From Cellulomonas sp. 73-92 (lineage in GTDB: Bacteria > Actinomycetota > Actinomycetes > Actinomycetales > Cellulomonadaceae), in NCBI RefSeq assembly GCF_001898175.1, contig NZ_MKTH01000019.1, positions 1-64,000 of the forward strand: a DNA stretch of 64,000 nt. Reading direction: 5' to 3'. Made by a program: the position numbers and the translations under genes. The notes under the pieces were generated by a model. That model made no database searches. It was not told the DNA's origin and was given only the letters and a program-made list of their open reading frames with translations. Below, piece by piece: positions 51,954 to 61,763 of the stretch (position 1 is its first letter; each line of letters begins with the position of its first letter).

Positions 51954-53306
51954 TCAGCCGGCGTTGGCCTCGGACTTGGCCCGGTCCTGCGCCTGGCTGA
52001 TCGCGTCGTCCACGGACGAGGACCCGGACATGATCGCCGAGTGCATGTCGCTGAGGATGTTGACGATCGCGGCGGTGCGGGTGTCCACCGGGTTCTCCAC
52101 GTGCACGTCACGGGTCGACCAGGCGAACTTCGACAGGTCGTCGGTCGGCACGCCCTTGGCGGAGAAGAACACGTCGCTCACCGCGTCGTTGATCAGCGCC
52201 GGCGTGATGCCGATCCCGGCCACGGCCTTGGCGCCGTCCTCGCCGGCCGCGAACGTCAAGAACGCCTTGGCCGCGTCGACCTTGTCCTTGTCGACCTTCG
52301 CGTTGATGCTCAGCCCGGTCGGGTCGGCGAAGGACACCGGGACCTTGTCCAGCTTCGTGGTCGACGTGTCGTACTGCGGGACCGGGGCGACACCCCAGTT
52401 GAACGTGTCCGCGTCACCCTTCGCCTGCTGGGTGGCCAGGGCCGCGATGTACCACGACCCGATGTTCATCATCGCCGCCTTCTGGGTGCCGAACTGCGCC
52501 TGGTAGGTCAGGCTGTTCGTCGTGGCGGTGCCGAAGTCGATCTGCGCGCCCTCGGACTGCAGCTTCAGCGACCGCTCGTAGTACGGCTTCAGGAACTGGA
52601 AGTCGCCGGACAGGATGTCGGCGCCGGGCGTCTGCCCGGCCGCCAGCCCCCAGTCGCTGGTCGGCCACACGTGCTGGTAGGCGGCGTAGGCGTCCGAACC
52701 GGCAGCCTTCAGGCCCTTCTGCAGCGACTCGGCCGCGGTGACGTAGTCGTCCCACGTCCACGAGCCGTCCGGGTAGGTGACCTTCGCCTTGTCGAACAGG
52801 TCCTTGTTGTAGAACAGCAGCCACGCGTCCTGCCGGTACGGCACCGCCCACGTCTTGCCGTCGACCGTGTACTTGTCGACGTTGGCGGTCGCCGGGTCGA
52901 GCGAGGCGGCGACGTCCGAGACGTCCAGCGCCATGCCGGCGGACTGGTAGGTGGGGAACGTCTTCAGGCTCTTGTGGACGAAGATGTCCGGCGCCGTGCC
53001 GGCCGCCAGGTCCGCGGTCAGCTGGGTGTCGTAGTTCGCGGCGTCGTACTCGACGAGCTTGATCGTCAGGTTCGGGTACTTGGTGTGGAAGCCGTCCGCC
53101 AGCGCCTGGAACTCCGGCGTGCTGGCCAGGCTCCACGCCGCCATCGTCAGCGTGATGGGGGTGTCAAACGTCGGCTCCGCGCTGGCGCTCGTGCTCGGGC
53201 CGGTTCCGCTCGTCTCGCCGGTGCCACCGCCTCCGCTACCGCACGCTGTCAGTACCAGGGTCGCCGCGGCGGCCATGGCGATCGCGGCCGGGATTGTGCG
53301 CTTCAT
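51954..53306 (-). CDS. ABC transporter oligosaccharide-binding lipoprotein
   Basis: 450 residues; signal peptide with lipobox LVLTAC and Cys22, then a Gly/Ser/Thr linker. The mature protein is a family-1 solute-binding protein (ALADGFHTKYPNLTIKLVEY, GTAPDIFVHKSLKTFPTY, WTWDDYVTAAESLQKG). ATG 53306 is preceded by GAAGGAG and GGAG sites. It captures the oligosaccharide for the two permeases that follow. The ligand is presumably an unsaturated or plain galacturonide. Confidence 0.93.
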   Translation of the reverse strand: MKRTIPAAIAMAAAATLVLTACGSGGGGTGETSGTGPSTSASAEPTFDTPITLTMAAWSLASTPEFQALADGFHTKYPNLTIKLVEYDAANYDTQLTADLAAGTAPDIFVHKSLKTFPTYQSAGMALDVSDVAASLDPATANVDKYTVDGKTWAVPYRQDAWLLFYNKDLFDKAKVTYPDGSWTWDDYVTAAESLQKGLKAAGSDAYAAYQHVWPTSDWGLAAGQTPGADILSGDFQFLKPYYERSLKLQSEGAQIDFGTATTNSLTYQAQFGTQKAAMMNIGSWYIAALATQQAKGDADTFNWGVAPVPQYDTSTTKLDKVPVSFADPTGLSINAKVDKDKVDAAKAFLTFAAGEDGAKAVAGIGITPALINDAVSDVFFSAKGVPTDDLSKFAWSTRDVHVENPVDTRTAAIVNILSDMHSAIMSGSSSVDDAISQAQDRAKSEANAG

Positions 53307-53392
53307 CTCCTCGCTCTCCTTCGAGGTCGGGGGCCCGGTCGCCCGGGCCTGAGTTGAACCGGCGCCACGGCGGCGACCGGCACAGGCAGGGC

Positions 53393-55339
53393 TCAGGGCA
53401 GGTCGGTGGTGGTGGTCACCCCGTCCGGCCACACCACACGCGCGGACGGGTGCCGCGCGTCGATGTCGAGCGACGGCTCGTGCCGCTCGGTGCGCGAGGA
53501 CGGTGTTCCCTCCAGCACCACCAACGCGGCCGACCAGCCTCCGGCGTGGACCGGGAAGTCGGCCCACGGGGTCGTGGACGCCTCGCCGAGGATGCTGGCG
53601 CCGGTGCGGTGCTCGCTGCCGGTGGCCAGTGCCTCGGTCAGCGGCAGCACGCTCGAGGTCAGGCCGTCGCCGTCCACCGTCGCCCACCCCCCGACGCGCA
53701 GCCGGGTGGGCACGGTCGTGGCATCGTCCGCCAGGGAGTCGACCCGGACCAGGCGCACCTCCCACGGTCCCCGCACCAGCGAGACGACCGTCAGCGTGCC
53801 GGCGTCGGTGGCCTCGCCGGTCCAGCCGTACCCGTGGTTCCACTGCTCGACGTCGGGGGTCAGCCAGTGCGCGGCAGCCCGCGAGCCGCCCACCCCCACC
53901 CGGGTGCCGTCGGCGCACTCCTCGACGCGCAGTGCGAGCCTGGTCAGGCCCGTGCGGTGGGTCGCCCTGCCGTCGCCGTCCAGCAGCACCGCCGACTGGT
54001 CGACCGGTGAGGCCCAGCTCGCCTCGTCCAGCCACGGCGCGGTGGCCGTCGAGTAGCCGATCCGCGCGTACAGCCCGGAGTCGCCGCGGCGGTCGCCCTC
54101 CACCGCGTGGTCGGTGCCGTGGTTGACGATGCGCACGATGCCGTCCCCCAGGGTGCCGGCGATCAGCCAGCCCGGTCCGCGCACCGAGCGCAGCACGTCG
54201 CCGCGCTCGACGGGCAACGGCTGCTCCACGGCGGTCCACGCCGGGTGGTCGGCCGGCAGCGACAGCCCGAGCAGGCCCTTGCTCGCCCAGTACGGCGACC
54301 CGGTGCCCGAGTACGCCTGGGCCAACCCCTGCCAGGAGCCGAACCAGCCGGTCGTCAGCAGGCCACGCTCGTCGGGCACGCCTTGCTCGGCGAAGTGCTT
54401 GACGATCCCCGAGGCGGCGCGGCGCAACACACCCGGCGCGACGCTGGGCACCTGCGCGATCGCGCCGACCCAGAACGGGGCCGCCGCCGCGAACCGATAG
54501 ATCAGGCTGCGGCCCTGCACCAGCGGCCCGCCGTCCGCCCCGACCAGGGTGATCGCGTCCTGCAGGTAGCGGTCCAGCAGCTGACGGTCCCGCTCTCGGC
54601 GAGGTGCGGCCAGCTCCTGCGCGCCGTCCATCCGAGCCCACAGCGTGGGGTACAGATGCAGCGCCCAGCCGACGTAGTGGTCGAACGCGCGCTCGAACCC
54701 GTCGGAGATCCAGCCGTCGGCCTGGAAGAACGAGTCGTGCGTGGCCAGGTCGTCGGCCATGTCGTCGCTGGAGTAGGGGCCGCCGACCGACTTCAGGAAC
54801 GTCTCGACGACCAGCCGGAACCAGACCCAGTTGATCCGCGGGTAAGTGTGGTCCCCGACCGCCTCGGCCAGGTAGTCGACCACCCGGTCCTGCACCGGCG
54901 AGTCCAGCCGGTCCCAGATCCACGGCCGGGTCATGTCCAAGACCAGCGCGATCGAGGCGGCCTCCACCTTGGCCTGCGGGTGCTCCGACAGCCGCACCCA
55001 GCGGTCCGGCACCGACGGGTCGGTGCCGGTCGCGATGCCCTGCGCGTACCACTCCGCGAGGTTGTCCGGGTCCTGCCCACGCTCGCCGGCCAAGCGGAAC
55101 CCCGCCGCCAGGAACGTGCGGGCAAACCCCTCCAAGCCGTCGATGTCACGGCCGTACCCGCCCTCGGGGCCCGGCACGGTGATGCGCCCGTGACCCGGCG
55201 AGGCGTACGGACGCACCGAGCGCAGCAGCCGGTCCGCGAACGCCGCCCACCGCGCACGATCCCAGCCGGTCAGCGGCGACGTGGGCGCCTCCGCGTGCCC
55301 ATCAGCATCCACCAGCATCGTGCGCTCGTCGTGTGCCAT
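53393..55339 (-). CDS. DUF2264 protein, probable uronide-acting glycosidase
   Basis: 648 residues, cytoplasmic. The N-terminal 400 residues are a helical barrel with DUF2264 motifs (GYGRDIDGLEGFARTFLAAG, NWVWFRLVVETFLKSVGG, FQADGWISDGFERAFDHYVG), followed by a beta-sandwich half. DUF2264 proteins occur in pectin and arabinogalactan loci; I recall part of the family being classed as GH154 beta-glucuronidases, but I am not certain. It is the first gene of the operon, with GGAGAAGGG before ATG 55339. It likely removes a terminal uronic acid from the imported oligosaccharide. Confidence 0.8.
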   Translation of the reverse strand: MAHDERTMLVDADGHAEAPTSPLTGWDRARWAAFADRLLRSVRPYASPGHGRITVPGPEGGYGRDIDGLEGFARTFLAAGFRLAGERGQDPDNLAEWYAQGIATGTDPSVPDRWVRLSEHPQAKVEAASIALVLDMTRPWIWDRLDSPVQDRVVDYLAEAVGDHTYPRINWVWFRLVVETFLKSVGGPYSSDDMADDLATHDSFFQADGWISDGFERAFDHYVGWALHLYPTLWARMDGAQELAAPRRERDRQLLDRYLQDAITLVGADGGPLVQGRSLIYRFAAAAPFWVGAIAQVPSVAPGVLRRAASGIVKHFAEQGVPDERGLLTTGWFGSWQGLAQAYSGTGSPYWASKGLLGLSLPADHPAWTAVEQPLPVERGDVLRSVRGPGWLIAGTLGDGIVRIVNHGTDHAVEGDRRGDSGLYARIGYSTATAPWLDEASWASPVDQSAVLLDGDGRATHRTGLTRLALRVEECADGTRVGVGGSRAAAHWLTPDVEQWNHGYGWTGEATDAGTLTVVSLVRGPWEVRLVRVDSLADDATTVPTRLRVGGWATVDGDGLTSSVLPLTEALATGSEHRTGASILGEASTTPWADFPVHAGGWSAALVVLEGTPSSRTERHEPSLDIDARHPSARVVWPDGVTTTTDLP

Positions 55340-55546
55340 CAGGCCCTTCTCCGTTGAAGCCCGGAAACGCCGGCCTCCTCACCGAGGCCGATCGGTGCGC
55401 TCACCGAACTGACGAGAGCCGAGTGAAACGGTCACACTCGCTCACTGTCAACGTACTCATGTCGTATAGTGATCGACTTTGTTGCATTGCGTACTAGTCT
55501 TGAGGGCACACGTCCGTAGGCATCGGCAGGAAGGAGCGGATTCACC
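55340..55546. promoter_or_regulatory. Divergent promoter region of pectin operon and its regulator
   Basis: About 200 bases between divergent start codons, AT-richer than its surroundings around 55440-55500. A TTGACA lies on the minus strand at 55446-55451 but its -10 partner is weak, and TATAGT lies on the plus strand at 55465-55470. The short repeat GAGTG-N9-CACTC at 55421-55439 is a candidate operator. Exact starts cannot be set from the sequence. Confidence 0.5.
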
Positions 55547-56641
55547 ATGGCCGAAGGCGCCGACAGCCCGCTGCTGGTCGCCGCGCGACGAGCCCACCTG
55601 CTCAAGGTGCTCGAACGCGACGGAGCCGTACGCATCTCAGAGGTCTCCGCCGAGCTCGGCGTCGCACCAGTGACCCTGCGGCGCGACATCGTTGTGCTCG
55701 AACGAGAAGGACGGCTGCACCGGGTGTACGGCGGGGCCGTCGCGCTGCCCGCAGCCGAGGTCCGCGACCCGGTCCTGGGCGACGGCGCCTTCGGGGTGCT
55801 CGTGCCCTCGCTCGACTACTACTGGCCCGGCGTGGTGCGCGGCATCGAGGACGAGGCACGCAGCCACGGCCTGCGCATCGTGCTGCGGGGCTCCTCCTAC
55901 GAGGCGACCGACGAGCGCCCCGTCCTCGAACGCCTGGTCGAGACCGAGAACCTGCTCGGCCTGATCGTCGCCCCCAGCCCGATCGGACCCCGATCGCAGG
56001 CCGTCGCCCAATGGCTGGGCGCATCGAGAATCCCCCACGTGCTCGTCGAGCGCGACGCCTCACAGTCCCTGCACGGCGAGGCACTGGAGTCCGTCGTCTC
56101 CGACCACGCCCTCGGCGCCCTGCTCGCCGTCAAGCACCTGGTCGACCTCGGCCACCGCCGAGTCGGACTCGTCCTGCTGCAGTCGCCCACCTCCCGACGC
56201 ATCGCCGCCGGATGGCGCGCCGCCTGCGCCGAACTGAAGCTCGCCCCCGACGAACGGTTCGAACGCGTGATCCCCGACCGCCTCAGCCACACCTACCCCA
56301 GCGCGATCAAGAACGTCGGCGAGATCGTGCACGCCGCGCTCGCCAACGGCATCACCGCACTGCTCGTCCACGCCGACCCCGAAGCCGTCGCACTGGTCCA
56401 ACACGCCCAAGCGGCCGGGGTCTCGATCCCCGGCGACCTGTCCATCATCGCCTACGACGACGAGATCGCCGGCCTGTTCAGCCCGGCCCTCACCGCCGTG
56501 CACCCGCCCCGCGACGACGTCGGCCGAGCCGCCGTCGACCTACTCGTCAAACGCATCACACACCCCAACCGAGCAATCCACCGCACCGTCGTCAGCCCCC
56601 GCCTCGTCATCCGGCAGTCCACAGGCCCAGTCGCCAAGTAG
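55547..56641 (+). CDS. DeoR-HTH/LacI-effector hybrid transcriptional regulator
   Basis: 364 residues from ATG 55547 with an AAGGAG site. Residues 12-70 are a DeoR-type HTH (LLKVLERDGAVRISEVSAEL, VTLRRDIVVLEREGRL with the conserved RVYGGAV); the remainder from about 80 is a LacI-like periplasmic-binding domain (GVLVPSLDYYWPGVVRGIED, DLSIIAYDDEIAGLFSPALT). This chimera is common in actinobacterial sugar regulators. It is divergent from the pectin operon and is its likely repressor, with a uronate or KDG-type inducer as inference. Confidence 0.9.
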   Translation: MAEGADSPLLVAARRAHLLKVLERDGAVRISEVSAELGVAPVTLRRDIVVLEREGRLHRVYGGAVALPAAEVRDPVLGDGAFGVLVPSLDYYWPGVVRGIEDEARSHGLRIVLRGSSYEATDERPVLERLVETENLLGLIVAPSPIGPRSQAVAQWLGASRIPHVLVERDASQSLHGEALESVVSDHALGALLAVKHLVDLGHRRVGLVLLQSPTSRRIAAGWRAACAELKLAPDERFERVIPDRLSHTYPSAIKNVGEIVHAALANGITALLVHADPEAVALVQHAQAAGVSIPGDLSIIAYDDEIAGLFSPALTAVHPPRDDVGRAAVDLLVKRITHPNRAIHRTVVSPRLVIRQSTGPVAK

Positions 56642-57315
56642 GTCGACACGAGCGAAAACCGCTTGCCCGCGGCCAGTGTCCACAACCAATCGCGTCGCTC
56701 ACACGCGCCGCCCGCCTCTAGTTGGCTGCCGGCCCCTGCGGCGCTCGTCGAAGGCGCGCTGCGCGCCGAAGCGGCGAATCTCCGCTGACGGGCTACCTGG
56801 ACCGCGACATTGACGCGGTGTTGCGCGGAACCCGGCGCGACCGACCGCCACCGCCGCGATGACCACGTCGGCGCAAGGCGGTTCGACTCGATGATCAGGT
56901 GGCGGGACGCGCCTGGCACCGCCGCCAACTCCACATCGTGCGTCACGGTGGTGGACGCGTAGTACGTGATCGAGAAGAAGTCCGGTTCAGCCGTCGCGAT
57001 CGTGTCCACGTCGCCGTGGTCTACGGCCTTTCGCGTACACCGTGGAGGTCCCCACGGCCTTGGTCCGAGGTGCTAGGCAGTGAGAGGCACTCGAGCTCGC
57101 GCGCACCGTGTCTCCTCGGCAGAACTCCATAGAGATCGAGGCAGCCTGCTGCGTTGAGCTTTCGTCCACCGCTGCCCAGTTGGCATCGGACACCCCGGCC
57201 GCCCAGTGCCTCTCCACCATCCTTGCGGGCCCCCGGTCCGTACCTGCCCCGGTGACGGGCTGTCCGTCAGCTGGCCGGGACGCCTGGGGTGTCCCGTCGA
57301 CGGGAGGGGCGAGTG
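56642..57315. other. Gene-poor stretch with a possible GH1 relic
   Basis: No complete gene. On the minus strand, about 56860-57020, DTIATAEPDFFSITYYASTT recalls the 6-phospho-beta-glucosidase (GH1) pattern around the conserved PDF and YY, but no ribosome binding site, start or neighbouring GH1 block is present, so it can only be a fragment. The rest holds chance frames. Confidence 0.35.
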
Positions 57316-60123
57316 ATGCGTGTTCTTGGACCGCCGGATCGCGAGGCACGAACGGACGCGAGCCGTCGCGAGTCGACGCGGCCGATGTGGCGTCGGGCGG
57401 GTGCCGTGATCGTGGCGGTGTTGCTGGCCGGGCTCGGGGTGATGGTGCCCGGGTCGGCGGCTTCAGCGGCCTCGCTGGGTCCGGGGTTCAGCATCGGACC
57501 CGGACCGATCGGTGCCTACGTCGCAGACTCGGACGGTCACCAGATCTACTGCATCGACTCCGGGGCGCCGTCCCCGCTCGGGGAGTACACCTCCGGCCCG
57601 TCGACCGCGACCAGCCTGACCACCCACACCGGCGGGCAGCTTGGCGACGACGACCTGGCGCAGCTGAACTACGCGCTGTCCCGGTGGGGCGACTCCTCCG
57701 ACCCGACGGTGACCTCAGCGGTGGCGATGTTCGTCTGGCAGGTTGCCGACCCGGTGACCTACGCCTCGCACGGCATGAGTGGCGACGACTGGTACATCCG
57801 CCGTGTCCCGGAAGATTCCCGTGCCGCGGTGCTGGCGAACCTGGCGACCATCCGCACCCAGACGGCCGCCAACGCCGCCGCGAACCCGGTGGTGGACGTC
57901 GCGGTGTCGATGAGCGACCAGTACAACGGCACCCTGTCGCTGACGGTGACCCCGGCGTCGCTGACCGGCAGCGTCACGCTGACGGGAGCCCGCTTCACCG
58001 ACGGGGCCACCTCCAAGACGGTCGGCAGCGGCACGTACCCGATCGTCGGCACCCCCGCCTCGGGCGCGCCCTCGTACCAGGTCACCGCTTCGGCTTCGTA
58101 CACCGGGCCGGGGATCGGACCACGGGTCAACCTGTACAGCACGCCCGGGGCGCAGCGGATGTTGGCCGCCGGAACGCAGACCGCGTTGACCGACACCGCG
58201 AGCTCGCCGGTGATCAACCTGGACTTCCAGCCGGCGATCGCCACCCAGGTGACCCCCCGGTACGTACCTGTCGGCGAGGCCTTCGTCGACCGACTGACCG
58301 TCAGAACGGTCGGAACGGGCGATTGGATCCGGGTGGGTGGCACCCCAGTGCGGCTGACCGCGACCGGCACCTTGTACGGGCCGTTCGACGCCCCGCCCAC
58401 CCAGTCGCAGACCGTGCCGGCCGGCGCGCCGGTCGCCGGCCACCAGACCCTGTCGGTGGACCACGTCGGCAGCTACACCACCCCCGGGACGCTGACCGCC
58501 TCGACGTCGGGCTTCTACACGTGGGTGTGGCGCATCGACAAGACCATCCAGGGAGGCAACGCCCGGTACCTGCGCGGATCGTTCACCGACTGGTTCGCCC
58601 GAGCCGACGAGACCCACGTCACCCCATTCCAGCCGGTCGCCGTCTCCACCGCCGACACCCGGCTGGCAACCCCCGGGGACGCGGTGAGCGACACGATCAC
58701 GGTGTCCTCGAGCAACGGGGCCTGGCTGCAGCTGGACGAGGCACCAATCCCGGTGGCCTTCACCGGCACCGCCTACCAGGTGCCCGACAACCTGCCGCCG
58801 ACTCAGCTGCCGTTGAGCCCGACCTGTTCGACGCCCATGCCGACCGTGCTCCGGACCGCCAGCCTGACCCCGACCGCCCCGGACGGGGCGAGCGTGATCG
58901 GCACCGTGGAGGTCACCGCGACCGGTCCGGGCACCTATACCTCTCCCCCGGTGGTGCTGCCCGAACCGGGGTTCGTCACCTGGGTGTGGCAGGTCTGCCA
59001 GAACGCCCAGCCGGAGCAGTACCGGGACTACCTCGCCGACTCCTGGGTCGACAACTACGGCGTGCCGGTCGAGACGACCAGCGTCCGGCACCCCTTGTCG
59101 GTCACGTCCGAGCTGCGCGAGTACAACGTGCATCTCGACGGGCGGGCGTTCGACGAGATCACCGTCAGCGGGCTGCCCGACGACCACGGCGACTTCACCG
59201 GGGACGGCTACTGGGGACCCGATCTGGACCAGATCACCCACACCGTGTACGGGCCGTTGGCCGAGGCGGACCTGACCGACACCCTCGACCTGGCCACGGC
59301 CCCGGTGCTGACGTCGATCACCACCCCGGCCCGCAATGGGGTCTGGCATGTCGGCTACACCGACAGCGACGAGATCCGCCCCACCCAGCCCGGCTACTAC
59401 GTGCTGGTCAGCCACTTCGACGGCGACGACCGGGTCCAGCCGTTCACCTCCAGCCCCGCCGACGTGCTCGAGCGGTTCTACGTGCCCGCTCCACCGCCGC
59501 CCGGGGTGGACGTGCACGTGAGCACGCGGGCCCGCGACGAGGCCCTGGTCGGCCATGACTTCTCCGACACTGCGGTCGTCACCGGCAGCAACATCCCGGA
59601 CGGCGCCTACCTGGTCTTCGAGGCCTATGGGCCGTTCGACACGCCGCCAGCCGCCGGCACCGAGGGCGACCCGTTCTACGTCAGCGACCAGGTCCGGCTC
59701 ACGGGACCGGGCCGCTACGACTCCGGGCCGACCCAGGTGCCCAGCGCCGGCCAGGTGTTCTGGGTCGAGACCCTCTACACCGGCGACGGGCAGGTCCTGG
59801 CCAGGGGTGTCCTGGGCGAGCCCGGGGAGACCACACATGTGACCAGCCCGGCACAGACGACCCCGACCCCAACCCCAACCAGCACGCCACCGGTGCCCGC
59901 GAGCACACCGACGACGCCGCCGCTTGGCCCGACGCCACTGAGGCTGGCAGAGACCGGGACCGGGGACTGGCTGCCGATCGCACTGGTCGCCCTGGTGGCG
60001 GCCTCGACCGGGGGGATCCTGCTGTTCGGACGCCGCCTGGCCCAGCACCGCCAGCGCACCGGATACGTGCGTGAGGAGGAACTCCCGCCCACCACGGACG
60101 ACCGGGATCGGGCCGAGCAGTAG
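57316..60123 (+). CDS. Cell-wall-anchored surface protein with repeated beta domains (LAETG)
   Basis: 935 residues from ATG 57316 (GGGAGGGG upstream). A signal peptide ends near PGSAASAASL. Residues 70-160 resemble the thioester-domain start of gram-positive adhesins (YCIDSGAPSPLGEYTSG, then AQLNYALSRW and SAVAMFVWQVAD), but the usual TQxA Gln is a Ser here. Four beta-domains follow, each with a YGPFD-like element and a GxYTxP element. A Pro/Thr linker, LAETGTGD, a membrane helix (LPIALVALVAASTGGILLFG) and a basic tail form a class E-type sorting signal. It is probably an adhesin. No sortase gene lies nearby. Confidence 0.85.
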   Translation: MRVLGPPDREARTDASRRESTRPMWRRAGAVIVAVLLAGLGVMVPGSAASAASLGPGFSIGPGPIGAYVADSDGHQIYCIDSGAPSPLGEYTSGPSTATSLTTHTGGQLGDDDLAQLNYALSRWGDSSDPTVTSAVAMFVWQVADPVTYASHGMSGDDWYIRRVPEDSRAAVLANLATIRTQTAANAAANPVVDVAVSMSDQYNGTLSLTVTPASLTGSVTLTGARFTDGATSKTVGSGTYPIVGTPASGAPSYQVTASASYTGPGIGPRVNLYSTPGAQRMLAAGTQTALTDTASSPVINLDFQPAIATQVTPRYVPVGEAFVDRLTVRTVGTGDWIRVGGTPVRLTATGTLYGPFDAPPTQSQTVPAGAPVAGHQTLSVDHVGSYTTPGTLTASTSGFYTWVWRIDKTIQGGNARYLRGSFTDWFARADETHVTPFQPVAVSTADTRLATPGDAVSDTITVSSSNGAWLQLDEAPIPVAFTGTAYQVPDNLPPTQLPLSPTCSTPMPTVLRTASLTPTAPDGASVIGTVEVTATGPGTYTSPPVVLPEPGFVTWVWQVCQNAQPEQYRDYLADSWVDNYGVPVETTSVRHPLSVTSELREYNVHLDGRAFDEITVSGLPDDHGDFTGDGYWGPDLDQITHTVYGPLAEADLTDTLDLATAPVLTSITTPARNGVWHVGYTDSDEIRPTQPGYYVLVSHFDGDDRVQPFTSSPADVLERFYVPAPPPPGVDVHVSTRARDEALVGHDFSDTAVVTGSNIPDGAYLVFEAYGPFDTPPAAGTEGDPFYVSDQVRLTGPGRYDSGPTQVPSAGQVFWVETLYTGDGQVLARGVLGEPGETTHVTSPAQTTPTPTPTSTPPVPASTPTTPPLGPTPLRLAETGTGDWLPIALVALVAASTGGILLFGRRLAQHRQRTGYVREEELPPTTDDRDRAEQ

Positions 60124-60199
60124 CCGCAGCGCAGAGCATCGGCGCGGGGTGGCTGACCGTGTGTGGGCCACTCCGCGCCGACGTGCGATGAACGCCGCG

Positions 60200-61732
60200 G
60201 TGAAGAGGGGTGCGGGCGCGCGGGAGCGAGAACGCCTGCGTGAGGTCGCGCTCGAGCTCGGCGATCGTCGAGGTGAGGCGGTCGGGGTCGGTGATCGTTC
60301 GGGTCAGTCCGCAGAGCATCGCGGCGTCGAGCAGGTCGGCTTCTAGGCCTCGGATCTGTACTCGGTGGGTGGCGGTCAGTTGCGCGTCGCAGTTGTCTTT
60401 CAGGCGCACGATGCCGGTGGCGAGGTAGCCGACCGCGAACGTGCCGACCAGTGCGCCGGTCGATACCAGGCGCGCCAGTGGCCGGTCCCCGGTGACCAGG
60501 TAGCAGCTCTCGCCGGCGGCGCTTTCGAGCTGGCCGGCGGCGGCGAGGTCGGTGATGACGGGGTACGACAGGTCCCATGCGGCGGCACCCAGTGCCGCCC
60601 GGTGGACTTCTGCGGTCATCGCGTTCTTCAGGCACGGAAGCTTCTCCGTCTGGCCGCGGTCCTGGTTGGTGCCCAGGAGCAGGACGCGGGCGACCGCCAG
60701 GCAGTCGGCGGACACGCCCCGGCCGGCAGCGTTGAAGCGGGCGATGTGGCGGGCGTAGGCCTGGAGCCGTGAGGTGGGGGTCGAACCGGCCGGCGGCGCG
60801 GGTCTTCCAAGGTCAGCGCCAGGTGAGGGAGCGTCGCGGAGTTCAGGTTGGTGAGCTGTTCGCTGCGCACGTCGGGAGTCGGTCCACCCCGCATCTGCTG
60901 GCCCAGGTTGGTTTTCGTACAGGGCTGTCAGCGTGGCGTACGTCATGTCGGTGATGGGGCGTGCAGCCACGCGTGAAGGGCTGCGACGGGCTTGTGGTGA
61001 ACCTCGGTCGGCTCAGAGGTCATCGAGGTGAAGCTCTCCGCGAGGGCGAACCCCGGGATGACGTGGAGTCCACGCAGGGTGGCGGCCAGGTCACGGGATG
61101 TCTCGAGCGCTGTCTCGGAGCTGCCTTCGATGGCCTTGCGCAGCGCGATGAGGACGTTCAGGTCGACGATCGCCGCGATCGGCTGGCCGATCGCGGCTGG
61201 GATGAGTTGGTGGGTCTGACTGCTGGTCGCCCCGGAGGCGAAGAACCGGTCGTGCTCGTCGTCGGGGTCCGCGGCGCTCAGGTCGACGACCTGGACGGCG
61301 CCGGCGAAGTGGCTGCGGGCGGCCGCGGCCTTGCGAGGCCTGCCGGCGAACGAGCGGTCTGGCGGCAGGTCCGGGCCGAGGACGAGCAGGAGGTGTCGTC
61401 TCCTCGGGCCAGCATCTGCTCGATCTCGGTTCGGTGTCCGGTGACGGTGAAGGGTCGCTGCCCGTGCAGCTCCACGTGCGCGTCCCTGGTGGACACGGTG
61501 AGGAACAGCGGTGTTTGCCAGGGGGGGTACGCGAGGCGCCGGGGGTGAGCGGGTCGAGTCCCAGTTGCTCGGCCGCCCCGGCCATGCCTTCGGTGGACGC
61601 CGGCAGTGTGCCGGACAGTCGGCTCGTCGTCGCCGACGCCAGCAGGCCCAGCACCGGCCGACCGTGGACGTGGCCGTAGCGGACCTGCGAGGTCGGGGTG
61701 GCGGGCACGCAGCCTGGGATGTCGCCGATCAC
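60200..61732 (-). pseudogene. Large PIN-like protein, disrupted by several frameshifts as read
   Basis: From GTG 61732 one protein can be followed in four or five frame pieces: MIGDIPGCVPATPTSQVRYG; TRDAHVELHGQRPFTVTGHR; DRSFAGRPRKAAAARSHFAG with HQLIPAAIGQPIAAIVDLNV; DMTYATLTALYENQPG; RLQAYARHIARFNAAGRGVS; and SCYLVTGDRPLARLVSTGAL. The acidic pattern IVDLNVLIALR, ALAES and VTGDRPL suggests a PIN-like nuclease fold. The first frame change is in a run of seven C, others are also at G/C runs, so sequence error is a serious alternative. The 3' end is unclear because the frames run into the antisense of the surface-protein gene. It follows a membrane-protein gene by 31 bases. Confidence 0.55.
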
Positions 61733-61763
61733 GCCCGCCCTATCGGTCGGGCGGCCTTCGCAC

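Noticed and set aside
57108..59558. Two long frames (816 codons plus, 818 codons minus at 57715-60171) over the surface protein
   Set aside because: The LAETG frame has a signal peptide, repeats and sorting signal; the others have only Arg/Gly/Pro-rich shadow composition.
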